NCBI GenBank assembly: GCA_964488535.1
Contig: CAZAUT010000008.1
Span: 1-45,327 of the forward strand
DNA length: 45,327 bases
Direction of reading: 5' to 3'
Origin: GWB1-38-13 sp964488535
Lineage (GTDB): Bacteria; Patescibacteriota; Microgenomatia; UBA8517
In this document: positions 1-8,632 of the stretch, one piece after another
Layout of the letters: each line of letters opens with the position of its first letter
How positions within the stretch are numbered: the first letter of the stretch is position 1
Position numbers and translations under genes: made by a program
The notes under the pieces: model-generated
Told to the model about the DNA's origin: nothing
The model's input: only the letters and a program-made list of their open reading frames with translations
Databases searched by the model: none

Positions 1-606
1 ATAGCTTGGATTTTTATTATTTCGTTCACCGATAATTTTTGCAGGAACTCCCCCGACTATCATGAATTCTTCAACATTTTTTGTAACAACTGCACCGGCT
101 CCAATCACAGCCCCTTTACCTATAGTTACCCCCGGAAGAATTATTGCTCGTGGGCCGACAAAAACATAATCTTTAATGACCACAGGTTCACATATAGCCC
201 TAAAAAGCTTATCGTTCAGGTCATGTTCGCTGTTAAAAATCATTACTTCGCTTGCGATATCTACATGATCTCCGATGGACAGATTGTCTCTGCCATCTAA
301 AAAGGCGTTATTACCTACTATTGTGTCGTTACCAATATGAATATTTTTCGATCTGAAAAACTTACAACCCATATGTATAGTGCTTCCCTTACCGATTTTG
401 AGACCGTACAATCTGAATACTAACTTCCTTAAAATATGGCTGGGTATATGATGGCTTACAAAATGAACAATCATAAGATTAAAGTCGTTGAATATATTAC
501 ATACTCGTTGTGATATTTTACTCATTGCCTTATTTCTATCCAAAATATCACCATATTTGTCTGTGAAAACTATTCTACCTTTGTGAAAATGAATATTGTT
601 CAACAT
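1..606 (-). CDS. Hexapeptide-repeat (left-handed beta-helix) acyltransferase, 3' end outside window
   Basis: The gene reads from an ATG at 606 through the left edge of the window with 202 open codons, so its C-terminus is missing. From about residue 65 the protein shows [LIV]-G-x4 hexapeptide repeats (IGKGSTI, IGNDTIVGN, IGDHVDI, then VTIGKGAVIGAGAVV), the hallmark of left-handed beta-helix acyltransferases of the maltose O-acetyltransferase/WcaF type. The histidine in NSEHDL fits the family's catalytic base. These enzymes move an acetyl or other acyl group from acyl-CoA to a sugar hydroxyl or amino group in the cytoplasm. The ending GGVPAKIIGER is typical of the family, so little is probably lost. 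It lies at the downstream end of the minus-strand glycosyltransferase operon and probably acetylates the same glycan. The acceptor is not predictable. Confidence 0.85.
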   Translation of the reverse strand, partial: MLNNIHFHKGRIVFTDKYGDILDRNKAMSKISQRVCNIFNDFNLMIVHFVSHHIPSHILRKLVFRLYGLKIGKGSTIHMGCKFFRSKNIHIGNDTIVGNNAFLDGRDNLSIGDHVDIASEVMIFNSEHDLNDKLFRAICEPVVIKDYVFVGPRAIILPGVTIGKGAVIGAGAVVTKNVEEFMIVGGVPAKIIGERNNKNPSY

Positions 607-718
607 AATGGTATTTCCATTGTACACCGGTTCTAAACCGATTTTGTATTTTTATTAAAAAAACTTAAGTTCTGTTTATTCATACTTATATATTTCCGAC
701 CATTAAGGAAATTGATAC

Positions 719-1855
719 TTATTTCGTTGCTCTTCTTATTACTTCAATCGTTTCTCTTGCTGTTTTTTCCCAGGTAAAGTTTTTAGCTTTTTTCATACAT
801 TCATATCTTAGTTCATTATATTCTTTCTCTCCCATTCCTACCACTTTTCCAATACCCCTTGCAATGTCTGAAGGATCGTATGCGTTCACGTACACTCCAC
901 AGTTACCCGCAATTTCCGGTAAACTGCCTTCATTGCTTATTATTATGGGAGTTCCACACGACATAGCTTCCAGAACATGCATTCCGAACCCTTCCCAGTA
1001 AGAAGGCGATATTAAAGCTTTTGCACCCTTGTATAAACCCCGTTTTTCATCCGTTGTTACATAATCGGTAAATATCACATATTTCTCCAGACTCTTTTTC
1101 TTCATACTTTCAAAGATGGAATCGTACAACCACCCCTTTTTTCCCGCTATCACAAGTTGAAGATGTTTCAATCGATTATTTTCGTTTAGAATCTGACTGA
1201 AACCGTCAACAATTCCCTCAATATTTTTTGACGGCTTAAGTGTCCCAATAGACAGTATATAGTTTTTTGAAATATTGAACTTTTCTTTTACACGTCGCAC
1301 AAGAATTTCTGAAATATTCGGATTGTATAACGCATGGTCCACACCATGATAAACAACATGTGTTTTTTTTCTTGTAAAAGGATAATGTCGTACAATATCT
1401 TCTTTAGTCTTTTCCGATACGCAAATGATATACTTTGATACAATTAACGAAATAGCAGTCCAATACTTCAACTGCCAAAAGTCGCGTCTTTTAAATTGTC
1501 CCGAAAATATGAGATAACCAACATCGTGGATGACACACACTTGCGGAATGGATATAAATAGCGGTAAATAATGGGTCGGACTGAAAAAAACATCTACTTT
1601 AGGCCCTTTTAAAAGGCGTGGCAACAGTTTGCTAAATACCCAAAACCGTTGCGAAGGCAGTAATTCATATTTCCAATAGGGCGTTTCGGGCGGAAGGTCG
1701 TGTAAAACATCCTGTTTAATGAAAATGATAAATTTATCGGTAGTTCCCTTTCTCGACAATATCCCATAGAGTGAGCATAACAACCGGTATGCGTATTCTG
1801 ATGAACCGACTCTTACCATCTCGTTTGCTTCGCTTCCGTCAATTGCAATAATCAT
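719..1855 (-). CDS. GT4-family glycosyltransferase
   Basis: A cytosolic retaining GT-B enzyme that moves a sugar from a nucleotide donor to a lipid-linked glycan. The N-terminus (MIIAIDGSEAN...GSSEYAYRLL) is the usual GT4 acceptor-side Rossmann start. The C-terminal half has SIGTLKPSKN and the donor-site E-x7-E segment SYWEGFGMHVLEAMSCG, with GSLPEIAG downstream. I chose the ATG at 1855 rather than a GTG at 1900: it begins directly at the conserved first beta strand and leaves 4 bp after the upstream gene's stop, whereas the GTG start would overlap that gene. The gene is about 378 codons long, normal for the family. The next gene upstream is another GT4, so the two probably act in sequence. 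Donor and linkage cannot be told. Confidence 0.88.
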   Translation of the reverse strand: MIIAIDGSEANEMVRVGSSEYAYRLLCSLYGILSRKGTTDKFIIFIKQDVLHDLPPETPYWKYELLPSQRFWVFSKLLPRLLKGPKVDVFFSPTHYLPLFISIPQVCVIHDVGYLIFSGQFKRRDFWQLKYWTAISLIVSKYIICVSEKTKEDIVRHYPFTRKKTHVVYHGVDHALYNPNISEILVRRVKEKFNISKNYILSIGTLKPSKNIEGIVDGFSQILNENNRLKHLQLVIAGKKGWLYDSIFESMKKKSLEKYVIFTDYVTTDEKRGLYKGAKALISPSYWEGFGMHVLEAMSCGTPIIISNEGSLPEIAGNCGVYVNAYDPSDIARGIGKVVGMGEKEYNELRYECMKKAKNFTWEKTARETIEVIRRATK

Positions 1856-1859
1856 TTTA

Positions 1860-2939
1860 CTAATATTTTTTGTTGTATATATAAAGCGTCTCTCTGGCAC
1901 ATTTCTCCCACGAAAAAGCCTTCACCCTTTCCCGCCCCTTCTTAATAAGTCGATCTCTTCTTGATAATGCAGTGAGAATTCCGTCAGCTATACTTTCAAC
2001 ACTGTCCGGTTCAACCAAAACAGCGCTGTCACCGCCAATCTCCTCCATACTTCCTCGATTTGACGTTACCACCGGCGTTTCCAGATAAAAAGCTTCGAGA
2101 ATAGGCAGTCCAAAACCTTCGTAAAAAGAAGGGTAAACCAGCGCTTCGGAGCAAGAATAAAGAGACGGAACGTCGGAATTCGGAACGTGCCCTAAAAACA
2201 ATACATTCCTCACCACCTCATGGTACTGTTCACCGATTACCACCAGCTTTAAAAAACCATCGTGCCTGATTTTTTCAAAGGCAGCGATAATTCCATCTGT
2301 GTTCTTTCGTTTATTTGCGCCTACGGCCAATACATACTTACCCGAGATTCGATATTTATCCAAAACGCGTCTTTTTTGACCTTTAAGTGGTTTTTTTACA
2401 CGGGAATCTACCGCTTCATATACGACCGATACCGCCTTTTCACGAAAACCCATCCTTATAAGGTCGTTTTTTGCAGAAAAAGTCGGGACTATAATATGAT
2501 CGGCATATTTTCTTACCCTTTCCAACCTTCTTTTATGAACATCAACGATACGTGGATGAGTCATGTTGGGATACAGTAATGGCGCCAAATCGTGAACTGT
2601 CGTAATTTTATAGGCATCGCTCGCAGGTTGAGTCCAGTCGGAAGAATGAAAAACATCGGGTGAACCTATAAAAGGATCAATGTTTATTAATGATGAACGA
2701 TTAAAAAGGAAATCAGCAAGAGAGGGCGGAACCGGAAATATCAAAGAATCGGCATTTTTCTTACCCTCTGATAAATCGCCTATTTGCCGGTTCAATTCAT
2801 AAAATCTTCTCAACGATCCCCCAATTAATTTGTACTCATTTTTTCGGTCAATGGTCAACAGTGCTCTAATTAAATTCTTTGTGTATACGGAAACGCCCGT
2901 TCCGTAAATTATTTGGGATATATCAATCGCAATTTTCAT
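1860..2939 (-). CDS. GT4-family glycosyltransferase
   Basis: A 359-residue GT-B glycosyltransferase. It opens with MKIAIDISQIIYGTGVSVYT, the GT4 first strand and glycine loop, followed by FHSSDWTQP and VTTVHDLAPLLYP in the acceptor domain. The donor domain has LAVGANKRKN and the E-x7-E motif in FYEGFGLPILEAF (about residues 271-287), then GSMEEIGGDSAVLVEP. It resembles mannosyl/rhamnosyl transferases of capsule and O-antigen clusters. Its ATG overlaps the stop of the upstream membrane-protein gene by 4 bp, so the two are probably translationally coupled. No dispersed repeat is inserted in this gene or in its GT4 neighbour, unlike the next several genes. Sugar specificity is unknown. Confidence 0.9.
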   Translation of the reverse strand: MKIAIDISQIIYGTGVSVYTKNLIRALLTIDRKNEYKLIGGSLRRFYELNRQIGDLSEGKKNADSLIFPVPPSLADFLFNRSSLINIDPFIGSPDVFHSSDWTQPASDAYKITTVHDLAPLLYPNMTHPRIVDVHKRRLERVRKYADHIIVPTFSAKNDLIRMGFREKAVSVVYEAVDSRVKKPLKGQKRRVLDKYRISGKYVLAVGANKRKNTDGIIAAFEKIRHDGFLKLVVIGEQYHEVVRNVLFLGHVPNSDVPSLYSCSEALVYPSFYEGFGLPILEAFYLETPVVTSNRGSMEEIGGDSAVLVEPDSVESIADGILTALSRRDRLIKKGRERVKAFSWEKCARETLYIYNKKY

Positions 2940-4519
2940 ATTTTAATAAGTATTTCGATATTATTTACCTTATTCACCATTTCGTAATTTTCATTTATAT
3001 ATCGGTTAATGTTTTGCATGTAATCCGATAACCTGTATCCTCCAACCTCAGAGGTTGCATCCCTGACAATCAGCGCCGGGGGATCTTCTATTATACCCCG
3101 ATATACCCTATTTTCGTTAACAATCATGAACCATGAAAATTGGAATGTAAAAAAGCTGCCGGAAGGAATCGTGTTGGTTAAATAATAAATATGCGGATAT
3201 GTGCCTATGGCAAATATCTTTTCATTTTTTTTGGTAATATTTTTTACTGTCGACACAAGTTCCAAAGTTTCGGGATCATTTAGCATCGGCGAAACGCCGG
3301 GGTGATTGTTAAAACGGAAATAGGGAACGAAAATGAACAAGGACAAAAGGCAATAAGCGAAGCTTAACGCTACGCGGAAAGCAATTAGCAAAAAACTTGA
3401 TACTTGATACTTGATACTTGATACCTGACACATGATACTCAGATTAACTATTAACATTGAAAGTATAATTACCGCAAACGGCAGGGCAGGCTGAAGATGG
3501 ATATAATCGAAGCGGGCGTATGCAAAAAACAGGCAGCCGATGAAATAAATTCCAACCAGATTGACAACATCGTAACTTTCACCAGAAAACAAATCACTGC
3601 CTTTGTTGTTCTGACTTCGAGCACTTCGGCCTTGCTCAGTGTAAACCATTCGAGAGGGAAGAATCTTTCGTATTTTTGTCACAAGATCCCGAATCAAGTT
3701 CAGGATGACAGAGTGGTGCTTGTACAGATATTGTTTGATAAATATATATGTTATATATAACATTGACACTCCAAATGTAGGCAGTAGTTTCAAAACATCA
3801 GTAATCTCCGGTTTTGTTTTTCCCATTTCATTAAAAACCGTAAGATTGAATGTTAACGTCCAATAAATAAAATCAGTCAGTACCCCCAATTTATAAAAAT
3901 ACAGAAAGACTAAAAGTATCGGTGCAGAAATTATGATTCCGGATATAAAAAGCTCCCTGAAACGAACTTTTTTAATGAGGAGGTAAAGAAATATCAATGC
4001 AGTTAAGGGTACTACCGTCTGCTTAAAAACAAGTGCCGTTCCAAGAAGCAGTGATGTTGTGTACAAATGTTTCGTCTTCTTTTTTTCAAAATATATCAGC
4101 AGAAAGCCAAAAGCAGACAGCAAAAGAGGAGTGAGGAAGGATTCTATCCACAAAACATGCCCTTCAAAATAAAGCTGCCAGAAAATATAGAGAGTGAGTC
4201 CGATAAAGACATGTCTGTTCTTTTTAAACACTTTTTTCAACACCGCGATAAACACCACGTCTGTTAGAACGGTCAAGACAATATGAACGATCCTCATTTC
4301 AGCCACTGTATCAATTCCCAACGAATAAAAATTAACGGGTAAAAACATTAATCCCGGAAAGTGCTGGTCTGTTATTTGTTTATAAGGCAGGAGTCCGTTT
4401 TCCGTCAGGTATGAATATACAAACATTTCCGGATATGGGAAAAAAGACATTTGTAACAGAAGAAATAAGTGAATGGCGATGGGTAAAATATAAATGATGT
4501 TATTCTTTAAACATTTCAT
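2936..4519 (-). CDS. Polytopic membrane protein, GT-C (GT39-like) glycosyltransferase candidate, with in-frame repeat insertions
   Basis: A 527-residue integral membrane protein with about ten hydrophobic segments. After the first segment comes an extracytoplasmic loop with DQHFPG (about residues 51-56), in the position where GT-C enzymes carry an acidic/histidine catalytic motif. The C-terminal region, from about residue 395, is hydrophilic. I infer a polyprenyl-phosphate-sugar-dependent transferase acting on the outer face; no exact family is recognised. Two hydrophilic loops are built from dispersed repeats: residues about 267-305 (VILNLIRDLVTK..., bases 3605-3720) and about 361-375 (CQVSSIKYQVSS, bases 3395-3438). 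Both keep the frame. It overlaps the downstream GT4 by 4 bp. An intergenic element of about 150 bp separates it from the gene upstream. Confidence 0.7.
   Translation of the reverse strand: MKCLKNNIIYILPIAIHLFLLLQMSFFPYPEMFVYSYLTENGLLPYKQITDQHFPGLMFLPVNFYSLGIDTVAEMRIVHIVLTVLTDVVFIAVLKKVFKKNRHVFIGLTLYIFWQLYFEGHVLWIESFLTPLLLSAFGFLLIYFEKKKTKHLYTTSLLLGTALVFKQTVVPLTALIFLYLLIKKVRFRELFISGIIISAPILLVFLYFYKLGVLTDFIYWTLTFNLTVFNEMGKTKPEITDVLKLLPTFGVSMLYITYIFIKQYLYKHHSVILNLIRDLVTKIRKILPSRMVYTEQGRSARSQNNKGSDLFSGESYDVVNLVGIYFIGCLFFAYARFDYIHLQPALPFAVIILSMLIVNLSIMCQVSSIKYQVSSFLLIAFRVALSFAYCLLSLFIFVPYFRFNNHPGVSPMLNDPETLELVSTVKNITKKNEKIFAIGTYPHIYYLTNTIPSGSFFTFQFSWFMIVNENRVYRGIIEDPPALIVRDATSEVGGYRLSDYMQNINRYINENYEMVNKVNNIEILIKI
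3354..3438 (-). repeat. GATACTT tandem units beside a small palindrome, inside a GT-C gene
   Basis: 3395-3438 is a run of GATACTT 7-mers with late variants (GATACCT, CACATGATAC). It encodes CQVSSIKYQVSS in frame. Just beside it TAAGCGAAGCTTA (3354-3366) is a 5 bp-stem palindrome. Confidence 0.8.
3605..3720 (-). repeat. Palindromic GTCATCCTGAA-type element inside a GT-C gene
   Basis: ATCCCGAA (3686-3693) and TTCAGGAT (3699-3706) form a near-perfect stem. The adjoining part (CACTTCGGCC, TTGCTCAGTG) resembles the widespread CTGAGC...TCGAAG elements. It encodes about 38 in-frame residues in the 2936 gene. Confidence 0.6.
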
Positions 4520-4558
4520 ACTATAAGGATTGCTATATGTCTAAATAGTTAAACTCAA

Positions 4559-4712
4559 TAGAAAATAGTTAATAGAATTTGGAAAATGGTTATGGATAAT
4601 AGAAATTTGAAATTGGCATATGCTATTTTCCATTCTCGATTTTCCATTACTAATTTCTGTTTTCTCTCAACCAATTTCCTTTTTTTGTTTTCTGTTTCCT
4701 GTTTACTTCTCA
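4559..4712. repeat. GAAAATGG-family intergenic element, copy A
   Basis: Left arm of GAAAATGG/GATAATAG units, apex palindrome GCATATGC (4616-4623), right arm of the opposed form (TTTTCCATT, TTTTCTCTC). Aligns along about 140 bp with copy B at 7181. It fills the gap between two GT-C genes and runs into the end of the 4703 gene. Confidence 0.75.
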
Positions 4713-6238
4713 AGGTGGTATATCTTCCCCACACCATTATAGTCACCAATCTCTTTCTTTATTTCAAATCCACTGTCTTTAATCGTATCAAAAACCACAT
4801 TTGACGAATCCGAAAGGTCACGAAGGTATTCAAAATAATAAACTCCACTTTTACCCGACAATAAATCCACCGTCTTAGGATACGACTTTTCGTAATCTGC
4901 TTTTATCGAATCCGTTGCACCAAACGACAACTCCGGTCTTTTTTCATACCATCTGTAGGGGGCAAACGGTTCGGGGTAGGAAAAAAGAACTATCTCATTT
5001 TCTAATATATTATGTTCGACATACGCCACCGCCTCTTTCCAATTTTCTCTTTTTTGAAATCTATCGGTGTAGTAAATTACACAGCTTATAAGATTAATTA
5101 CAACTATTGTGATAACAAGAAGTCCGTTTGTTGTCATTCTGACCAGTCCTGATCGCAGCTGAAGGGCTTGTCCAGAATCTTTCCTTGTTTCAACCTGATT
5201 CTGGAGTCGTCCCGCTAGGCGGGACTTCCCAGAATGACGCGGAAAGGCATTTCCTGCCCCCAATGCCAATATTAAATAAAATGCGGGAATGACATAGAGT
5301 AGTCGGAAATAAATAAAGGCGGGAAAATATATTGAAGCCAAAAATGAAAAGGTCAGAGGTAACAGCAACCACAAAAAAAGAAAGCTGTATTTTTTATACA
5401 ACTTCATTTCGTTCGTAAATAACATTACAAACGGTAATGAAGCAAATATTGTAAACAGATAATAAAGCGCTTTATCGGCCAGTGAAATTCTGCCCAATGT
5501 AAATTTCATCCAAACAAGGATTAACTGTTTAATGTTTGCCCCGCCGGCAAGAGTTTTCCACGCGGGAAGGGTTTGCATCAGCCATGTACCACCTGCGGAT
5601 TGTTTTTGAAATATCGGCAGCCAGAAAATCCCGACGATTATTATCGGGGTGAATGACAACAAAAATCTATACCACCAATGTTTGTTGCATTTTTGATATA
5701 TAGCGTAAACAAAAAATACAGGCAGGAGAAACACCGGCATATAATCGGTCATAATCATAATGAATATCGAAATCGAGAAAATCGTCCAGTATTTTGTATT
5801 CACCCTTTCTTCAAACAGATGTAAAAATGCATATACTGCCACGGCTACAAAAAAAGTCGCCATAGAGTACATTCTCGCCTCCTGCGAATAGTAAATATGA
5901 AATTGTGATGTAGCCAAAAACAATGCAGCAACTGTTGATATTAACTTGTCACCTGTCACTTTTTTACCTATTACAAAAGTCAAATACACCGCTCCCACTC
6001 CAAACAAAACCGACGGCATGCGAAGAGAAATTTCCGAATAGCCAAAAATTCCCGTCCAAAATTTGAGTAATAAATAATAAAGAGGCGGATGATTATCAAC
6101 TGCCAAAAAACTAGTAAATATTTCTCGGTACGACAGATCCCGCACCGCCAATGCCCCAATCGCCTCATCAAGCCAGAGGGACTGGCGCAAGCCAACGAGG
6201 CGAAGGAGTAAAGATAGAATTAGGATGAAAATAAACAT
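4703..6238 (-). CDS. GT39/ArnT-like membrane glycosyltransferase
   Basis: A 511-residue polytopic membrane protein of the PMT/ArnT type (PMT_2). The first extracytoplasmic loop carries WLDEA (D24, E25), and DNHPPLYYLLL (about residues 48-58) follows. These are the acidic pair and the NHPPL segment characteristic of GT39-like enzymes, which move a sugar from polyprenyl-phosphate to an extracytoplasmic acceptor. About nine to ten membrane segments follow, then a soluble C-terminal domain from about residue 390. Residues about 334-369 (HSGKSRLAGRLQNQ...) have no counterpart expected in the family; they are encoded by a 106 bp element with 9 bp terminal inverted repeats (5133-5238) lying between membrane segments. 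The donor probably comes from the DPM1-like gene at 8633. Confidence 0.85.
   Translation of the reverse strand: MFIFILILSLLLRLVGLRQSLWLDEAIGALAVRDLSYREIFTSFLAVDNHPPLYYLLLKFWTGIFGYSEISLRMPSVLFGVGAVYLTFVIGKKVTGDKLISTVAALFLATSQFHIYYSQEARMYSMATFFVAVAVYAFLHLFEERVNTKYWTIFSISIFIMIMTDYMPVFLLPVFFVYAIYQKCNKHWWYRFLLSFTPIIIVGIFWLPIFQKQSAGGTWLMQTLPAWKTLAGGANIKQLILVWMKFTLGRISLADKALYYLFTIFASLPFVMLFTNEMKLYKKYSFLFLWLLLPLTFSFLASIYFPAFIYFRLLYVIPAFYLILALGAGNAFPRHSGKSRLAGRLQNQVETRKDSGQALQLRSGLVRMTTNGLLVITIVVINLISCVIYYTDRFQKRENWKEAVAYVEHNILENEIVLFSYPEPFAPYRWYEKRPELSFGATDSIKADYEKSYPKTVDLLSGKSGVYYFEYLRDLSDSSNVVFDTIKDSGFEIKKEIGDYNGVGKIYHLEK
5133..5238 (-). repeat. 106 bp element with 9 bp terminal inverted repeats inside the GT39 gene
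   Basis: GTCATTCTG (5133-5141) and CAGAATGAC (5230-5238) are perfect inverted ends. Inside, GTCCCGC TAG GCGGGAC (5209-5225) is a perfect 7 bp hairpin, and TCCAGAAT pairs with the left end. The element encodes about 35 residues in frame. It looks like a MITE- or REP-type unit. Confidence 0.75.
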
Positions 6239-6246
6239 TGTTTACA

Positions 6247-6345
6247 ATAAATATCCAATGAACACCAATGTCCACCAATGAACACCAATTCCCAATTGGG
6301 TATTTGTATTTATTTGTATTTATTTGAAATTTGTATATATTTTAT
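6247..6345. repeat. CACCAATGAA / TTTGTATTTA element, copy 1
   Basis: Left arm: four ACCAATG(A/T) units. Apex: CCCAATTGGG (6291-6300). Right arm: TATTTGTATT units. The right arm encodes the C-terminus and stop of the GT2 at 6310. Copy 2 is at 15718. Confidence 0.75.
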
Positions 6346-7170
6346 GTTTACATCTTTTTCCCAAACCTTAATCCAAACAATGAGATGGTAAACTCCCATC
6401 AAATACGAAAGAACAAACCCTCTCCATCCATCCAAAAATCCCAAGCGGTAAAAATAGCGCACGAGAAAGTTGTAGACCGGGTCTATTAGTAATCTTGCAT
6501 ATGAGAATATCTGCTCGTTTTTAACTCTCTCCAAAGCGTCAATTTCCGAATACCTGTTCATCATGTCAAAAAAATCCTTCACCGTCTCATACTGATGGTG
6601 TATTTTCGCATGTTTCAGTTTCCCGACCTGCCCATGGACAACAACCTCCTCGTGTACGTCTCCCTCCCATTTTCCATGTCTTTTTTTCCAAAGCCAAATA
6701 TGGCGGTCAAGTTCCGGCTGCCAACGGGTGTACTTAATAACTTTTCCGAATATGATGTTCTTGCGTGGTATTGAATAGGCGACAGGAAGTATATTGTATG
6801 CAGTATATTGTCTATTGCCTAAACCGTTTGATTTCTTCACTCCAGGAGTGTTTTGTTTTTTGATACTTAATACTTGATACTTAATACTTGATACAATTTC
6901 GTCCGCTAAATCGGACGAAATCTCCTCATCTCCATCCATAGAAAGTATCCACTCACCTGCACATTTTTCTTCAGCAAAATTCTTTTGATTCGCATAATTG
7001 TCAAATTTTCGAAAGTACACTTTTGCCCCATATTTTCTGGCGATTTCAACAGTCCTGTCCGTACTTCCGCTATCGACCACAATAATTTCCCCGGCAATAT
7101 CTTTCACCGATTCAAGACAACTTGGCAACCACTTCTCTTCGTTTAAGGTAATGATAGATATGGATATCAT
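6310..7170 (-). CDS. GT2-family glycosyltransferase (WaaE/KdtX-like) with a repeat-derived insert
   Basis: A 286-residue GT-A enzyme. It starts MISISIITLNEEKWL, then has VVDSGSTDRT (about 32-40), NQKNFAEEKC and a DGD metal/nucleotide site (79-81), all in the order seen in WaaE/KdtX-like inverting GT2 enzymes. Residues about 84-128 are an insertion encoded by several repeat modules in a row (6785-6921): a 10 bp-stem hairpin, GATACTT units, the palindrome CACTCCAGGAGTG and a TATATTGTAT-type run. The normal fold resumes at IIFGKVIKYTRW. The C-terminus ISNKYK is encoded by the arm of the next intergenic element, which supplies the stop. The insert sits just after the DGD site, so whether the enzyme is active is uncertain. 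Confidence 0.85.
   Translation of the reverse strand: MISISIITLNEEKWLPSCLESVKDIAGEIIVVDSGSTDRTVEIARKYGAKVYFRKFDNYANQKNFAEEKCAGEWILSMDGDEEISSDLADEIVSSIKYQVLSIKKQNTPGVKKSNGLGNRQYTAYNILPVAYSIPRKNIIFGKVIKYTRWQPELDRHIWLWKKRHGKWEGDVHEEVVVHGQVGKLKHAKIHHQYETVKDFFDMMNRYSEIDALERVKNEQIFSYARLLIDPVYNFLVRYFYRLGFLDGWRGFVLSYLMGVYHLIVWIKVWEKDVNIKYIQISNKYK
6785..6921 (-). repeat. Composite repeat inside a GT2 gene
   Basis: Four modules abut: TATATTGTATGCAG units (6790-6815), palindrome CACTCCAGGAGTG (6838-6850), GATACTT/AATACTT units (6861-6895), and a perfect 10 bp hairpin ATTTCGTCCG (6896-6905) / CGGACGAAAT (6912-6921) with a 6-base loop. The whole is read through in frame. Confidence 0.75.
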
Positions 7171-7180
7171 AGTTGTACAA

Positions 7181-7312
7181 ATAGAAAATGGTTAATAAGA
7201 AATTGGATAATGGTAATGGATAATAGATATTTGAAATTGGTTTGTACTATTTTCCATTCTCGATTTTCTATTACTAATTTCTATTTTCTCCCAACAATTT
7301 TCTGTTTTTTGT
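7181..7312. repeat. GAAAATGG-family intergenic element, copy B
   Basis: Same order and sequence as copy A at 4559, including TTTGAAATTGG before the apex and CTATTTTCCATTCTCGATTT after it. The last part encodes the C-terminus of the GT4 at 7281. Confidence 0.75.
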
Positions 7313-8378
7313 TTAATGTTTTCTCCATAACTTCTTCATACCTCTTCACAATCCCCTCCCACTCAAACTTCCCCGCCTGATCGATCGGTTTATTTCTCCA
7401 ATTCTTCTTCAGCGCTTTCTTTATTGTATCGGTAAAGATACCGATATTGGTAACTTCTACCAAAAGTCCACCTTCTCCAACAATTTCTTCCCTTATCGGA
7501 TCGTCATTAGCAACAACGGGAAGACCGCATGCCATTGCTTCGGGTATTACCATTTCAAACGAATACTGCGGAAGCGAAGCCGAAAGAAATATATTACACG
7601 CGCGGTAAACTTCCGGCATTTTCTCAAAATCATATTGCCTGGTTTCAAATCTTCTACTCAAAATCTTATTCCCCAATTCACCTAATTCCCTCCTCATTTC
7701 TCCCGTCCCGCACACCAACAAATTCAAATTTTTTACTTTTGAAACCGCCTTAACTACAAGATCGATCCTTTTTCCCGGCTCCAGTGCTCCGACACACAAG
7801 GCTGTGGGGTAATTATTTTTGAATGATAGTTTTACTTTTCCGCCAACGGGTGAGAATACTTTCGTATCAACTCCGTCGGGAATATAGACCGTTTTTACAA
7901 ACGAATTTACTCTTTTTGCCCATTTTTGAGCGGTCGTTGACAGAGCAATAAATACGTTTGGGAAAGACCATAAATTATTTGCATCGTCACAACCAATTCC
8001 CGCATGGCCGACAATTACCATTTTCTTTCTCTTGAACCAGGTAATTATTCTCACAATCGCCGGTTCCCACCCGCCGTCCGTCGGAATGATAATGTCGTAT
8101 TTATTTTTAATAAGATGTTTTAAAATACTTGCTGTAAACTGCAGTATTTTAATACTGTCATAATCAAGAAAAAACCGGTGTAATAATTTTGAAAAGTTCC
8201 TCTTTTTATAGTCAATGTTGGCAACAACCACCTCATATGGCACATTTTCGAAAATTGCGCGGTTTTGATAAACAGTTATTTTGTGTTTATCCGACAACCT
8301 TGAAGAAATCTCCCTTACCCACCTCTCCACCCCGCGGTTATTAATACCACTATAAAAGGAGAGAAAAACAATTCTCAT
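7281..8378 (-). CDS. GT4-family glycosyltransferase
   Basis: A 365-residue GT-B glycosyltransferase. The N-terminus MRIVFLSFYSGINNRGVERW has the family's strand-loop-helix with a GVE signature. The donor domain has ALCVGALEPGKRIDL, LLVCGTGEM and the E-x7-E segment FEMVIPEAMACGLPVV, then REEIVGEGGLLVEV. It acts on the cytoplasmic side on a lipid-linked or nucleotide-sugar-derived acceptor. The last dozen residues (LNKKQKIVGRK) are encoded by a dispersed repeat lying downstream (7181-7312), so the native stop seems to have been replaced by one inside the element. It is separated from the DPM1-like gene upstream by 254 bp consisting mainly of another repeat element. Specificity is unknown. Confidence 0.88.
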   Translation of the reverse strand: MRIVFLSFYSGINNRGVERWVREISSRLSDKHKITVYQNRAIFENVPYEVVVANIDYKKRNFSKLLHRFFLDYDSIKILQFTASILKHLIKNKYDIIIPTDGGWEPAIVRIITWFKRKKMVIVGHAGIGCDDANNLWSFPNVFIALSTTAQKWAKRVNSFVKTVYIPDGVDTKVFSPVGGKVKLSFKNNYPTALCVGALEPGKRIDLVVKAVSKVKNLNLLVCGTGEMRRELGELGNKILSRRFETRQYDFEKMPEVYRACNIFLSASLPQYSFEMVIPEAMACGLPVVANDDPIREEIVGEGGLLVEVTNIGIFTDTIKKALKKNWRNKPIDQAGKFEWEGIVKRYEEVMEKTLNKKQKIVGRK

Positions 8379-8448
8379 ACTCCAATTATATCAACAATTC
8401 AGAGCCATCGAACGGTGCATTATTATTGGAAATGCCGGAAGTCGTTCA

Positions 8449-8630
8449 ATTTCTAAATTCTAAATCCTAAATTCTAAATAAATTCAAAACTCAAAATTCC
8501 AATTTATTAAACATTTGTATTTGTAATTTGGACATTATTTCGGATTTAGAGTTTGGGATTTAGGGTTTGAGTTTTTCCTAATAATTCATCCTCCACTCTT
8601 CATACCACCTGATACTTGATACCCGATACT
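8449..8630. repeat. CTAAATTC-family element, copy 1, with a GATACTT tail
   Basis: Left arm CTAAATTCTAAATCC units, centre ATTTGTATTTGTAATTTGG, right arm of opposed units (GATTTAGAG, GGATTTAGGG). GATACTTGATACCCGATAC follows at 8611-8629. It takes up most of the 254 bp between the GT4 and the DPM1-like gene; the first 70 bp of that gap show nothing. Confidence 0.75.
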
Positions 8631-8632
8631 GC

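Noticed and set aside
628..656. Rho-independent terminator (CGGTT CTA AACCG then T-rich) on the plus strand
   Set aside because: Only a 5 bp stem, the T-run is interrupted, and no plus-strand gene ends there.
3395..3438. CRISPR-like array (short regular repeats)
   Set aside because: Units are 7 bp, contiguous, without spacers, and lie inside a coding sequence; no cas genes.
4555..4804. Small open frames on both strands in the gap at 4.55-4.8 kb
   Set aside because: They are read through the GAAAATGG element and the end of the GT39 gene; low complexity, no domain.
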